64,000 nt of DNA from Streptomyces sp. ATexAB-D23 (GCF_000373645.1 NZ_KB892007.1:62076-126075); one strand, 5' to 3'; positions 1-8,932 are shown, counted from the first letter of the stretch. The notes: generated by a model not told the origin, from the sequence alone. Translations and numbers: made by a program.

Positions 1-654
1 CAGCCCGGCAAACCGGGCGGCCAGGCGCTCGGGGCTCAGAAGGCGCCCGTCCGCGTCCACGTTCTCCCCGGTCGGGGCCGAGACCGCGCCCGGAATGTGC
101 CCGCCGACCCGGTCGATCGGCTCCACATCGCCCCGGTAGCGCTCGGCCGCCCGCGCGTCGAGCAGCAGGCCCGAGCGGGCCAGAGCTGCGGCGCCGTCCG
201 CGTCGAGCAGCGGCAGCGCCCCGGGCGCCGGCACGAAGTCGCCCTCCACGGGGTGGGGCGTCTCCTTCGACAACTCCCCCGTCCAGGCGGCGAGACCCCC
301 GTCCAGCACCCGCACGTCGCGGTGCCCCGCCCAGCGCAGCAGCCACCAGGCACGGGCCGCCGCCCAGCCCTGCCCTCCGTCGTAGACGACGACCGGAGTG
401 TCCTTTCCGACCCCGGCACGGCGCATCACGGCGCCGAAATCCGCCGGGTCGGGCAGCGGGTGACGGCCGCCGTCCCCCGGCGGAGCGGCGAGCTCCGTGT
501 CGAGGTCGACGAAGACCGCGCCGGGGATGTGCGCCGCCTCGTAGTCGGACCGGCCGTGCGGCCCGCCGAGCTGCCAACGTACGTCCAGGAGCACCGGCGG
601 ACGTGGCCCCGCCAGTTCGCTCACACATTCGGATGCGGAGATGATGGGCTTCAT
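1..654 (-). CDS. sseA: Sulfurtransferase with rhodanese domains, 3' end outside window
   Basis: Reads leftward off the window edge, with 218 codons visible. The N-terminus reads MKPIISASE, followed by a rhodanese fold (VLLDVRW, then a DYEAAHIPGAVFVDLD segment) and the start of the second repeat. The frame is still open at base 1 with ENVDADGRLLSPERLA, a typical stretch shortly before the C-terminal catalytic loop. The active-site Cys is therefore beyond the window and catalysis cannot be judged. The family moves sulfur from thiosulfate or 3-mercaptopyruvate to thiophilic acceptors in the cytoplasm. The ATG at 654 is preferred over the ATG at 663 because a GAGG motif lies about 10 nt upstream of the former and directly abuts the latter. 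It diverges from the VOC gene. Confidence 0.88.
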   Translation of the reverse strand, partial: MKPIISASECVSELAGPRPPVLLDVRWQLGGPHGRSDYEAAHIPGAVFVDLDTELAAPPGDGGRHPLPDPADFGAVMRRAGVGKDTPVVVYDGGQGWAAARAWWLLRWAGHRDVRVLDGGLAAWTGELSKETPHPVEGDFVPAPGALPLLDADGAAALARSGLLLDARAAERYRGDVEPIDRVGGHIPGAVSAPTGENVDADGRLLSPERLAARFAGL

Positions 655-884
655 GCGTGCCATCCTCGCGCAGGCGCCCGGCCGCCCGGAACAACGGCCG
701 AGCCGCCATACCCCGACAAACCGGGCCACCTGCACCGAGATCCCGGAGAAGACGGCGCGGCCGGAGCGCATCGCGTGCCCGGTGGTGTCAACATCTGCAC
801 GGGGCGTACACGACCCGCACCGCACCACGGCGCGGCTGCCCCGTTCCCCCGTACGGCCACCACGATGGTCCGAGGAGAGTGACG

Positions 885-1661
885 ATGACCGAGGCTGCCG
901 CTCGGCGTACACCCGGAACACCTTGCTGGGTGAGCCTGATCGTGCACGGCCTGCGCACGACCCAGAACTTCTACGCCGAGCTGTTCGGCTGGGAGTTCGG
1001 CCCCGGCCCCGAGCAGCTCGGCCCGTACGTGCGGGCACTGATCGACGGGAAGGAGGTCGCGGGCATCGGCCAGCTGCCGCCCGACCGGCACCTCCCGATC
1101 GCCTGGACGACCTATCTGGCCACCGACGACGCCGATCTGACGGCTGAGTCGATCCGCGCCTGCGGCGGCACGGTCGGTGTCGGGCCGCTGGACGCGGGTG
1201 AGGCGGGCCGGATGGCCATCGCGTCCGATCCGAGCGGCGCCGTCTTCGGGATCTGGCAGGCGGCCGCGCATCTGGGCACCTCGCTGGCCGGGGCGCCCGG
1301 CACCCCCGTCTGGAACGAACTGGTGACCCGGGAGACCTCCTCGGTCGCCAAGTTCTACCAGGCGGTCTTCGGCTACGAGTCCAAGGCCGTCGTCTCGGCG
1401 GACTTCGACTATCAGACCCTGCACATCGAAGGCCGTCCGGTGGCCTCGCTGCACGGAGTCGGTCATGCGCTGCTGCGCGACCGGGGCCCGCACTGGATGA
1501 CGTACTTCGAAGTCGCCGACACCGACGACGCCGCCCGTCAGGTGGCGGAGCTCGGCGGGCAGGTCCTGAGCCCTCCGCGCGAGAGTCCGAGCGGGAGAGT
1601 GGCGACGGTCGCGGACCCGGAGGGCGCGGTGTTCACGATCCAGCGGTCGGCGGAGAGCTGA
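885..1661 (+). CDS. VOC (glyoxalase/bleomycin-resistance fold) protein, two domains
   Basis: 258 aa. Two vicinal-oxygen-chelate repeats are visible. The first begins at PCWVSLIVHGLRTTQNFYAELFGWEF (about residues 12-38) and ends at DPSGAVFGIWQA. The second starts near TPVWNELVTRETSSVAKFYQAVFGYE and ends DPEGAVFTIQR. This duplicated layout is common in small actinobacterial VOC proteins of the CFP-30B type. The substrate is unknown. The ATG at 885 is chosen for the AGGAGAG motif 4-10 nt upstream; longer in-frame extensions to 657 have no ribosome site and overlap the divergent promoter region. No operon partner is seen. Confidence 0.85.
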   Translation: MTEAAARRTPGTPCWVSLIVHGLRTTQNFYAELFGWEFGPGPEQLGPYVRALIDGKEVAGIGQLPPDRHLPIAWTTYLATDDADLTAESIRACGGTVGVGPLDAGEAGRMAIASDPSGAVFGIWQAAAHLGTSLAGAPGTPVWNELVTRETSSVAKFYQAVFGYESKAVVSADFDYQTLHIEGRPVASLHGVGHALLRDRGPHWMTYFEVADTDDAARQVAELGGQVLSPPRESPSGRVATVADPEGAVFTIQRSAES

Positions 1662-1733
1662 CGGCGCTCCGCACCCGGAGCCAGGGCGCCGGCCCCGGTC
1701 GCGTACCGAGCCGGGTCAGTGCGGCGTGGACCT

Positions 1734-1937
1734 AGGGCCTGTCCGGCGGATCTCTGCGGGCCCGCGGCGTCTGGCACGCACTCTCGCCGCACGCCCGGAT
1801 CACCCGAGTACGTCCGGTACGAGGGCGATCCGGGCGCACGCCGAGGAGTGGGGTCTCCCCTGTTCGAGCGGAGCCGAGAACTCGGGGATGCACCGGACGC
1901 CGCGGGCTGATCCACGAAGATCCGCCGGACAGGCCCT
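1734..1937. repeat. Long imperfect inverted repeat (MITE-like element)
   Basis: The ends AGGGCCTGTCCGGCGGATC and its reverse complement (GATCCGCCGGACAGGCCCT) face each other about 204 bp apart. Inside them the arms continue to pair (GCCCGCGGCGTC; CGCACGCCCGGATC). The right arm carries about 45 extra bases, including CCCCGAGTTCTCGG in reverse orientation. There is no convincing gene inside; short ORFs reading through it are frame shadows. The element fills most of the 350-bp gap between the VOC gene and tdk. A nonautonomous, transposon-derived element is the likely explanation, but no target duplication is evident. Confidence 0.7.
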
Positions 1938-2011
1938 GGCCGATCTCGTCGCGCGCGTCGGCGCCGGTTGCCCGCTGCGGGCGGCCGGCTGAGGGATGGG
2001 CCGTGCCGGGG

Positions 2012-2662
2012 TCAGGCGGAGGACACCGGCAGGACGTCCGGGGAGAGCGCGCCCGCCTGTGTGGACGCCGCGGTCGCCCGGCGGCGGTGGTGGCGGCGGC
2101 AGAGCACCTCGTAACCGACCTCGCCCGCCGGGCGGTTCACATCGCCGACGACGACCTGCGCGCCCTCGACGACCATGTCGCCGTCTACGGTCCGCGCGTT
2201 GTGGGTGGCGCGGGCGCCGCACCAGCACAGGGCCTCCACCTGGAGCGCCTCTATCCGGTCGGCCAGCTCGACCAGCCGCTGCGAGCCGGGGAACAGCCTG
2301 GTGCGGAAGTCCGTCGTGATGCCGAACGCGAAGACGTCCATCTCCAGGTCGTCCACAACCCGGGCCAGCTGATCGATCTGGTCGGGCGCCAGGAACTGCG
2401 CCTCGTCCACGATCACGTAGTCGACCCGGGCGCCCTTGGACAGCTGGGCGACCAGATACGCGTAGAGGTCCATGCCCTCGTCCGCCTCGACCGCCTCCGT
2501 CACCAGGCCCAGCCGGGAGGACAGCTTCCCCTCCCCCGCCCGGTCGTCCCGGGTGAAGATCACGCCCTGAAGCCCCCTGGCCGAGCGGTTGTGGCCGATC
2601 TGGAGGGCCAGCGTGCTCTTTCCGCAGTCCATCGTTCCGGAGAAGAACACAAGCTCGGGCAT
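2012..2662 (-). CDS. tdk: Thymidine kinase
   Basis: 216 aa, type II thymidine kinase of the salvage pathway (thymidine + ATP to dTMP), cytoplasmic. The P-loop SGTMDCGKST lies at residues 8-17, the lasso/Walker-B-like segment VIVDEAQF at 83-90 with the likely general base Glu87. Structural zinc ligands can be assigned to C146 and C148 (ALCWCG) and C188/H191 (VLCRRHH). The length is normal for the family. The ATG at 2662 is preceded by an AAAGGTG motif about 13 nt upstream, a modest ribosome site. It follows the phosphodiesterase-like gene on the same strand with a 58-bp gap. Confidence 0.95.
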   Translation of the reverse strand: MPELVFFSGTMDCGKSTLALQIGHNRSARGLQGVIFTRDDRAGEGKLSSRLGLVTEAVEADEGMDLYAYLVAQLSKGARVDYVIVDEAQFLAPDQIDQLARVVDDLEMDVFAFGITTDFRTRLFPGSQRLVELADRIEALQVEALCWCGARATHNARTVDGDMVVEGAQVVVGDVNRPAGEVGYEVLCRRHHRRRATAASTQAGALSPDVLPVSSA

Positions 2663-2720
2663 GAGGGGTTGAGCACCTTTCGGAACGGGCGGGGAGAGCG
2701 GCGGGACACAACGGCAGGGG

Positions 2721-3908
2721 TTACGAGCGTACTTCCAGGAGCGGGACGAGCTGCTCGACGGGGGTCATCGAGCCGTGCATGCCGACCATGGCCGACTCGT
2801 GCGGCTCGTTGCGGGAGGCGATGATCACCACGTCGTCGTGGGCGGCCGCGACCACGTCGCCGATCCTGCCGTGGACCCGCTCGTCGATCCGCGGGCCGAA
2901 CCAGCCGGCCGCGACGGCCTCGTCCCGGCTCGCCACCCAGAACTGCTCGCCCAGCACCTCGCGCCAGACGGTGAGCACGTCCGACTCGGCGCCCGGGACC
3001 GCGTACACGTGCCGGGCGCGGCCCTCGCCGCCGAGCAGCGCGACGCCCGCGCCCAGCTCCCAGTCCTCGTCGAAGTCGATCCGGGACTGCTCGTCGAACG
3101 GGATGTCGATCATCCCGTGGTCGGCGGTGATGTAGAGGGCCGAGCGCGGCGGGAGCTTCTCGGCCAGGCGCTGGGCCAGCCCGTCGACGTACATCAGCTG
3201 TCCGCGCCAGGCGTCGGAGTCGGTGCCGAAGCGGTGCCCCTTGCCGTCGACCTCGCTGTAGTACGTGTAGACGAGCGAGCGGTCGCCCGCGGCCAGCCGC
3301 TCGGCGGCGGTGTCCATCCGTTCCTCGCCGGTGAGCCGGCCGAGGAAGGAGCCGCCGCTGAGCGCGACCTTGGTCAGGGGGGTCTGCTCGAAGGCCGGGG
3401 CGGAGACCTGCGCGGTACGGACCCCGGCGGCGTCGGCGAGCTGGAAGACGGTGGGGTGGGGCTGCCAGGCCTTCGGCGGGGTCCACGGATTCCAGCGGAG
3501 CTGGTTCATCAGCTCGCCGGTCTGCGGATTGCGGACCGCGTAGCCGGGAAGGCCGTGCTCGCCGGGGGGCAGCCCGGTGCCGACCGAGGCCAGCGAGGTC
3601 GCGGTGGTGGCCGGGAAGCCCGCGGTGATCGGGCGGCCCGTGCCGCCGCGCGAGCCGGGCAGCAGGGAATGCAGGAACGGGGCCTCGTCGGGGTGGGCCT
3701 TGATCTGCTCCCAGCCGAGGCCGTCGATGAGGAAGACGCAGTTGCGGTCGGCGGGGGTGAGCTCACCGATCGCCGCGGTGAAGCCGGGCACTTCCTGGCC
3801 CGCGAGGAGGGTCGGCAGCAGATCGGCGAGCGAGCCGCTGCCGTACTCCGGGACGGGGGCCGTGTCGACGGGCAGCAGGACAGGATCCTGCCAGGCCGGC
3901 TGGGCCAT
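2721..3908 (-). CDS. Alkaline phosphatase / nucleotide pyrophosphatase superfamily protein
   Basis: 395 aa. The N-terminal part reads NCVFLIDGLGWEQIKAH, followed by ITAGFPATTATSLASVGTGLPPGEHGLPGY, where the Thr-rich segment supplies the catalytic Thr. Later YTYYSEVDGKGHRFG and LYITADHGMIDIP give the metal-binding Asp/His of the type I phosphodiesterase/nucleotide pyrophosphatase fold. No signal peptide or membrane anchor is visible, so it is probably cytoplasmic. The true substrate is unknown. Its start codon overlaps the stop of the upstream DUF5998 gene (TGATG, 1 bp), which suggests translational coupling. Confidence 0.88.
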   Translation of the reverse strand: MAQPAWQDPVLLPVDTAPVPEYGSGSLADLLPTLLAGQEVPGFTAAIGELTPADRNCVFLIDGLGWEQIKAHPDEAPFLHSLLPGSRGGTGRPITAGFPATTATSLASVGTGLPPGEHGLPGYAVRNPQTGELMNQLRWNPWTPPKAWQPHPTVFQLADAAGVRTAQVSAPAFEQTPLTKVALSGGSFLGRLTGEERMDTAAERLAAGDRSLVYTYYSEVDGKGHRFGTDSDAWRGQLMYVDGLAQRLAEKLPPRSALYITADHGMIDIPFDEQSRIDFDEDWELGAGVALLGGEGRARHVYAVPGAESDVLTVWREVLGEQFWVASRDEAVAAGWFGPRIDERVHGRIGDVVAAAHDDVVIIASRNEPHESAMVGMHGSMTPVEQLVPLLEVRS

Positions 3909-4504
3909 CAGCGGCCGGCCGCCGCGGTCGCGGCCGTGGCCTCGGAGAGCGCCTGGGCGAAGGCGAGGGTCTGGCGCACGGTGTCCGGGCCGTCGCCGGC
4001 CTCGCTGACCCGCAGGCTCAGGTCGTCGGCGGTGGAGTTGCCGGTGTAGCCGTGGTCGGCCTCGCAGTTGGGGTCGCCGCAGGCGGCGGGCTCCAGGTCG
4101 ATCCGGGAGACCGCGCCCCAGCCGATGGTCAGGACGACCTCGCGGGGCAGGGTGCCCGGGACGTACTTCTCCGGGTTGGCCACGACCCGGCTGACCACGA
4201 CCGAGGAGATCCGGTCGAGCTTGACCGACTCGGTGGAGGTGGTGGCGTACGGCGACGGGGAGCTGGTGTCGGCGTTCTGCTCGTCGGTGTGGCTGACGAT
4301 GAAGCGGGTGTCCGTGAGCACCAGCACGGTGACGTGCCGGCGCACCTCGTTGGAGTCGAAGGTCGTCTCCTGGTGCACCAGGTACGAAGCGACCGGCTCA
4401 CCGCCCACGGCGGCCTCCACCGCCTCGGCCACGAGGGCCGGGTAGTAGCCGCTGCGCTCGATCGCCGCGCGCAGCCCCTGGGTCGTCGTACCGGTCTTAG
4501 CCAT
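3908..4504 (-). CDS. DUF5998 family protein
   Basis: 198 aa, soluble. It begins MAKTGTTTQGLRAAIERSGYYPALV and contains a beta-rich region (VASYLVHQETTFDSNEVRRHVTVLVLTDTRFIVSHTDEQ). A short Cys pair, ACGDPNCEADHG, occurs around residue 150. This conserved actinobacterial family has no known function that I can name. The ATG at 4504 is preferred because a TAGGA motif sits about 8 nt upstream; the ATG at 4513 would add three residues. Its stop overlaps the start of the phosphodiesterase-like gene by one base, so the two are probably co-translated. Confidence 0.8.
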   Translation of the reverse strand: MAKTGTTTQGLRAAIERSGYYPALVAEAVEAAVGGEPVASYLVHQETTFDSNEVRRHVTVLVLTDTRFIVSHTDEQNADTSSPSPYATTSTESVKLDRISSVVVSRVVANPEKYVPGTLPREVVLTIGWGAVSRIDLEPAACGDPNCEADHGYTGNSTADDLSLRVSEAGDGPDTVRQTLAFAQALSEATAATAAAGR

Positions 4505-4594
4505 GGGGACCATCCTACGGGGGACGGAAGGCTGCCGGGGACGCCGCTGCGCCCCTGTGCGGGCGGGGTCCAGCGGGTCTCCAGCCGTTCGGGG

Positions 4595-7456
4595 TCAGTA
4601 GTTGGACAGGCGGCGCGGGCCCAGGTCGTTGCGGGCCGGGGGCGGCGAGAGGCGGACGCTAGCCCCGAGGACGGAGAGCCCCTGAGGGGCGACCACGACC
4701 GGTTCCAGGGCGATGGACACCACTTCGGGGTGGTCGTCGACCAGCCTGGATACCCGCAGCAGCAGTTCCTCCAGCGCGGCGGTGTCCACAGGGGCCGAGC
4801 CGCGCCAGCCGAAGAGGACGGGGGCGGCCCGGATGGAGCGGATCAGTTCGGCGGCGTCGCGGTCGGTGGCCGGGACCAGGCGGTGGGCGGTGTCGCCGAG
4901 GAGTTCGGAGGGCGCGCCGGCCAGGCCGAAGGAGAGGACGGCGCCCGCGGCCGGGTCGATGGTGGCCCGCACGACGGTGTCGACGCCGCGCGGGGCCATG
5001 GCCTGGACGACGGGCCGCAGCTCCGCGGGCTTGCCGAGCAGTTCGGTCAGATCGCCGTACGCGCGGCGCAGCGCGGCCTCGCTGTCGAGGTCGAGACGTA
5101 CGCCGCCGAGGTCGGCCCGGTGGCGCAGATGGGGCGCGGTCGTCTTCAGCGCCACCGGGTAGCCGAGCAGGGCGGCGGCGGCCACCGCCTCCTCGGGTCC
5201 GGGGGCCGGCAGCGTGGGGCGTACGGCGATGCCGTAGCAGGCGAGCAGTTCGCGGGCCTCGTCATGGCCCAGCGGCCGGCCGCGCGGGTCGGGGTCCTGG
5301 CCGAGCAGGGCGTCGATGCGGGCGGCGGCGCCCTGCGCGTCGATGGTGTCGTCGAGGAAGTCGGGCACCTTGCCGGGCACCGCGGCCTGGCGTCGCCACT
5401 GGGCGTACCGCACGGCTTCGGCGAGGGCCCGGACGGCGCGTTCGGCGGCGGGGTAGGCGGGGATGCGGCCGGCGGGGCGGGTCGCGTCGGGCGCCTCGGG
5501 GGCGGTGTCGTCCGTGGCGGGCGGCGGCGCGGGAGCCTCCTGCGCCGCGGTGAAGGGCCGCGCGGCCGGGCGCCGCTGGGCCACGGTGCTGGTGGCGGCG
5601 GCCAGGGCCTCGGCGAGGCCGCCGATCTCCACATGGACCACGGCGACGGGCTTGGCGGGTCCGGTGGCGGCCGCCGCGTGCAGGGCGGTGGCCAGGACCT
5701 CGCCGTCCCCCGACTCCGCCTCGCCGTCCTCGCCGACCCAGGGGATGGCCGTTACGATCACGGCGTCGCAGTCCCCGTCGGCCAGCGCCCCGGCCAGCGC
5801 GTCCCGGAAGTCCTGCGGGGTGGCGGAGGTGGTGAGGTCGACGGGCGGGCGCGGGCGGAGGCCCTCGGCCAGGCAGACGTCGTAGGTGAGCAGGCCGAGG
5901 GACTCGGAGTTGCCGAGGATCGCGACGCGTCCGCCCGCCGGGAGCGGCTGGTCGGCGAGGAGCAGGCCCGCGTCGACCATCTCGGTGACCGTGTCGACGC
6001 GGATCACGCCCGCCTGCCGCATCAGCGCGGAGACCGTCGCGTCGGGGATGCGGCTGACGGGGACCGCGTGGCCGGGCGGGGTGGAACCGCTGTGCCGGGC
6101 GCCCTTGACCACGACGACCGGCTTCACGGCGGCGGTGCGGCGGGCGAGGCGGGTGAACTTGCGGGGGTTGCCGAGCGACTCCAGGTAGAGCAGGGCGACG
6201 TCGGTGTCCGGGTCGTCGTACCAGTACTGGAGGAAGTCGTTGCCGGAGATGTCGGCGCGGTTGCCGGCCGAGATGAAGGTGGAGAGGCCCGCGCCGCGCC
6301 GGTAGAGCCCGGAGAGCAGGGCGATACCGATCGCGCCGGACTGGGTGAAGAGGCCGATGCGCCCGGAGGCGGGCCGTTCCGGGGCGAGGGAGGCGTTGAG
6401 CCGGACCGCCTCGGCGTTGTTGATGATGCCGAAGGCGTTGGGTCCGATGATCCGCATGCCGTACGAACGGGCCTGGCGCACCAGTTCGCGCTGGCGCTCG
6501 CGGCCTTCGGCGCCCCACTCGGCGTACCCGGCGGAGAGCACCACCAGGCCCTGGACGCCGTGTTCGCCGCAGTCCGCGACGGCTTCCGGGACCCGGTCGG
6601 CCGGTACGGCGACGACGGCGAGGTCGACGGGTTCGCCGATCTCGCCCAGGGAGCGGTGGGCGGGGACCCCGTCGATCGTGGACCGGTCGGCGGCGAGGGC
6701 GCTGTTCACCGCGTAGGCGCGGCCGGTGAAGCCCGCGCCGAGCAGGTTGCGCAGGACGGTGCGGCCGACGCCGCCGGGGGTGCGGCCGGCCCCGATGACC
6801 GCGACGGAGCCGGGGGCGAGCAGGCGCTGCACGGAGCGGGCCTCGGCGCGCTGTTCCCGGGCGCGCTGGACGGCCAGGGACTCGGCGGTGGGTTCGAGGT
6901 CCAGGGTGAGGTGGACGGAACCGTCCTCGAAGCTGCGCTGCTGGGTGTAGCCGGCGTCCCGGAACACCTTGATCATCTTGGTGTTGGCGGGCAGTACCTC
7001 GGCGGCGAAGCGGCGGATGCCGCGCTCGCGGGCGACGGCCGCGATGTGTTCGAGCAGGGTCGAGGCCACGCCCCGGCCCTGGTGGGCGTCCTGGACGAGG
7101 AAGGCGACCTCGGCCTCGTCGGCGGGGGCGGAGGCGGGCCGGCCGGTCGCGTCGATCCGGTCGTAGCGGACGGTGGCGATGAACTCGCCGCCCACCGTGA
7201 CGGCGAGGCCCACCCTGTCGACGTAGTCGTGATGGGTGAAGCGGTGGACGTCCTTGGCGGAGAGCCGGGGGTAGGGGGCGAAGAAGCGGTAGTACTTCGA
7301 CTCGTCGGAGACCTGCTCGTAGAAGCTGACCAGGCGTTCGGCGTCGTCCGTGGTGATGGGCCTGATCCGCGCGGTGCCGCCGTCGCGGAGCACCACGTCA
7401 GCCTCCCAGTGATCGGGGTAGGCGTGATGCGGACTCTGCTCCGGAGAGGGCTGCAT
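4595..7456 (-). CDS. GNAT-acyl-CoA ligase (NDP-forming) fusion, PatA-type protein acetyltransferase
   Basis: 953 aa multidomain protein. A GNAT domain is at the N-terminus (about residues 20-165, acetyl-CoA loop QDAHQGRGVASTLL). Next come a CoA-binding Rossmann domain (SVAVIGAGRTPGGVGRTVLRNLL, about 210 onward), a succinyl-CoA-ligase-like part (FTQSGAIGIALL) and a C-terminal ATP-grasp domain (about 690-940). The GNAT-first order matches the Streptomyces lividans PatA type, in which the ligase part is thought to be catalytically inactive and the GNAT part acetylates acyl-CoA synthetases. A linker around 610-660 is rich in Ala and Pro. The start is uncertain because no strong ribosome site precedes the ATG. 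A link with the acetate-type symporter and citrate synthases in this window is inference. Confidence 0.88.
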   Translation of the reverse strand: MQPSPEQSPHHAYPDHWEADVVLRDGGTARIRPITTDDAERLVSFYEQVSDESKYYRFFAPYPRLSAKDVHRFTHHDYVDRVGLAVTVGGEFIATVRYDRIDATGRPASAPADEAEVAFLVQDAHQGRGVASTLLEHIAAVARERGIRRFAAEVLPANTKMIKVFRDAGYTQQRSFEDGSVHLTLDLEPTAESLAVQRAREQRAEARSVQRLLAPGSVAVIGAGRTPGGVGRTVLRNLLGAGFTGRAYAVNSALAADRSTIDGVPAHRSLGEIGEPVDLAVVAVPADRVPEAVADCGEHGVQGLVVLSAGYAEWGAEGRERQRELVRQARSYGMRIIGPNAFGIINNAEAVRLNASLAPERPASGRIGLFTQSGAIGIALLSGLYRRGAGLSTFISAGNRADISGNDFLQYWYDDPDTDVALLYLESLGNPRKFTRLARRTAAVKPVVVVKGARHSGSTPPGHAVPVSRIPDATVSALMRQAGVIRVDTVTEMVDAGLLLADQPLPAGGRVAILGNSESLGLLTYDVCLAEGLRPRPPVDLTTSATPQDFRDALAGALADGDCDAVIVTAIPWVGEDGEAESGDGEVLATALHAAAATGPAKPVAVVHVEIGGLAEALAAATSTVAQRRPAARPFTAAQEAPAPPPATDDTAPEAPDATRPAGRIPAYPAAERAVRALAEAVRYAQWRRQAAVPGKVPDFLDDTIDAQGAAARIDALLGQDPDPRGRPLGHDEARELLACYGIAVRPTLPAPGPEEAVAAAALLGYPVALKTTAPHLRHRADLGGVRLDLDSEAALRRAYGDLTELLGKPAELRPVVQAMAPRGVDTVVRATIDPAAGAVLSFGLAGAPSELLGDTAHRLVPATDRDAAELIRSIRAAPVLFGWRGSAPVDTAALEELLLRVSRLVDDHPEVVSIALEPVVVAPQGLSVLGASVRLSPPPARNDLGPRRLSNY

Positions 7457-7590
7457 GGGCCAAGCCTACGGCGGTCCCACCGGTCGCGGGGGGCTCGGGG
7501 CCGGGGCACTCTGGGGGTCCGGACGACGGTACGGTGCGGGGCGCGGGAGGGCTCGCGGGTCGACCCGGAGCATCGCGCACCACATGAGAG

Positions 7591-7606
7591 ACTGGTCTAG
7601 ACAACC
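7591..7606 (+). promoter_or_regulatory. Candidate DasR operator (dre site) of ptsH
   Basis: ACTGGTCTAGACAACC closely matches the DasR consensus (palindrome around TGGTCTAGACCA). It lies 24 bp upstream of the HPr start codon. DasR is the GntR-family regulator that senses N-acetylglucosamine-derived phosphosugars and controls PTS genes in Streptomyces. Placement and sequence make regulation of this HPr gene likely. Confidence 0.75.
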
Positions 7607-7629
7607 ATTGAATCGTGAAGGGCAGAACC

Positions 7630-7911
7630 ATGGCTGAGCGCCGCGTCAACGTCGGTTGGGCCGAGGGCCTGCACGCCCGCCCCGCTTCCATCTTCGTCCG
7701 TGCCGCTACGGCTTCCGGCGTTCCCGTCACCATCGCCAAGGCGGACGGCAACCCGGTGAACGCGGCCTCCATGCTCGCGGTGCTCGGGCTCGGGGCGCAG
7801 GGCGGCGAGGAGATCGTCCTCGCGTCCGAGGCGGACAACGCCGAGGCCGCTCTGGACCGTCTGGCCAAGCTGGTGGCCGAGGGGCTCGAGGAGCTTCCGG
7901 AGACCGTCTGA
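7630..7911 (+). CDS. ptsH: Phosphocarrier protein HPr
   Basis: 93 aa, the normal HPr length. The active-site motif GLHARPAS places the phosphorylated His at residue 15. Ser47, in NAASMLAVLGLG, is the position equivalent to the regulatory Ser46 of Gram-positive HPr. The protein relays phosphate from enzyme I to sugar-specific EIIA domains. The start ATG at 7630 is preceded by GAAGGG; an in-frame ATG at 7615 lies upstream of that ribosome site and is rejected. The gene stands alone, with a candidate DasR site just upstream and a strong hairpin downstream. Confidence 0.96.
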   Translation: MAERRVNVGWAEGLHARPASIFVRAATASGVPVTIAKADGNPVNAASMLAVLGLGAQGGEEIVLASEADNAEAALDRLAKLVAEGLEELPETV

Positions 7912-7946
7912 GTCCGCGCGGCCACGATCGCCGGAATTCTCGCGGG

Positions 7947-7984
7947 AAAGCCGCGGCCCCCTTCACGAGGTGCCGCGGCTTTTT
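7947..7984. terminator. Bidirectional Rho-independent terminator
   Basis: An 11-bp stem, AAAGCCGCGGC / GCCGCGGCTTT, is followed by a T run. It sits between the convergent ptsH and FadR-type regulator genes and can serve both strands. Confidence 0.8.
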
Positions 7985-8094
7985 CGTGCGCGCACATGTA
8001 CGGGTAATACGGCGAAGGCGCACACAGAATAATCGGGCGGCCTCTTTTTTACGTGTTTTTACGCACGCCTTTCTTTCTTTGTACGCGCCCTTTG

Positions 8095-8799
8095 TTAATT
8101 CCGGCCGCTCGCGGTGTTTACGGCACGTTGCGAGGTCCTCACACGGGTGGCGCGGGGGACGGTGGCCGGCCGCGCGGGGTGGCGCAGCCGGTGCGTGGCG
8201 CCCGCCCGTTCGGCGAGCTGCGCGGCCAGGGCCCTCGCCCGCTCCGCGTCGCCGCGCGCCACGGCGTCCACGAGCGCGCCGTGCTCGGCCCAGGCGTCGG
8301 CCGGTCGGGCCGGCTGGTCGACCGCGTACATCCAGGCGGTCTTGTGCCGCAGCTGGGTGAGCAGGGCGATGAGGCCGGGGCTGCCGGATGCCTGGGCGAG
8401 CGTCTCGTGGAACCAGCCGCCCAGGGAGCGCAGGTCCTCGCCCTCGCCCCGGCGGGCGCGCTCCTGGCCGAGTCTGACCAGGCCGCGCAGCACCTTGAGG
8501 TGGGCGTCGGTGCGGCGCAGGGCGGCACGGGCCGCGCCGAGCGGCTCCAGCAGCATGCGGACCTCCAGGAGGTCGGCGGCCTCCTGCTCGGACGGCTCGG
8601 CGACGCAGGCTCCGGCGTGTCTGCGGGTGACCACGAAGCCCTCGGACTCCAGGGTGCGCAGCGCCTCCCGTACGGGGACGCGGGAAACCCCGTAACGCCG
8701 CGCGAGCACCTCCTCGGTGAGCCGGCTGCCGCGTTCGAAGACACCGGAGACGATGTCGTCACGGATTGCCGTGCATACCGAATGCGCTGGAACACGCAT
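8095..8799 (-). CDS. GntR-family transcriptional regulator (FadR/FCD subfamily)
   Basis: 234 aa. The N-terminal winged HTH (LTEEVLARRYGVSRVPVREALRTLESEGFVV, about residues 27-60) is a standard GntR domain. The rest is an all-helical FCD effector domain with typical acidic and His ligand positions (EVRMLLEP near 80; FHETLAQASGSPGL near 140). FCD regulators often bind carboxylates, but no target is evident here. The ATG at 8799 follows a GGAGG motif about 7 nt upstream. It converges on ptsH. The last ~20 residues are basic and poorly conserved looking. Confidence 0.88.
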   Translation of the reverse strand: MRVPAHSVCTAIRDDIVSGVFERGSRLTEEVLARRYGVSRVPVREALRTLESEGFVVTRRHAGACVAEPSEQEAADLLEVRMLLEPLGAARAALRRTDAHLKVLRGLVRLGQERARRGEGEDLRSLGGWFHETLAQASGSPGLIALLTQLRHKTAWMYAVDQPARPADAWAEHGALVDAVARGDAERARALAAQLAERAGATHRLRHPARPATVPRATRVRTSQRAVNTASGRN

Positions 8800-8932
8800 G
8801 TCCGAACCTCCGCCTCAATCCCCGCGAACAGCAGCCGATCGACACCTCTGCTGCGACTCTATTGCAATGCGCTCGCATTTCCGATGCCGGGCGGGAATTC
8901 ATGAATATCTTTTGGTCACGGGCGGGTCCGGG

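Noticed and set aside
1719..1992. Short ORFs inside the inverted-repeat element
   Set aside because: They read through repeat arms, differ in frame, have no ribosome site and no recognisable protein.
4052..7600. Very long plus-strand ORF opposite the PatA-type gene
   Set aside because: It is Gly/Val/Arg low-complexity sequence produced by the GC-rich antisense frame, and the minus strand encodes a clear multidomain protein.
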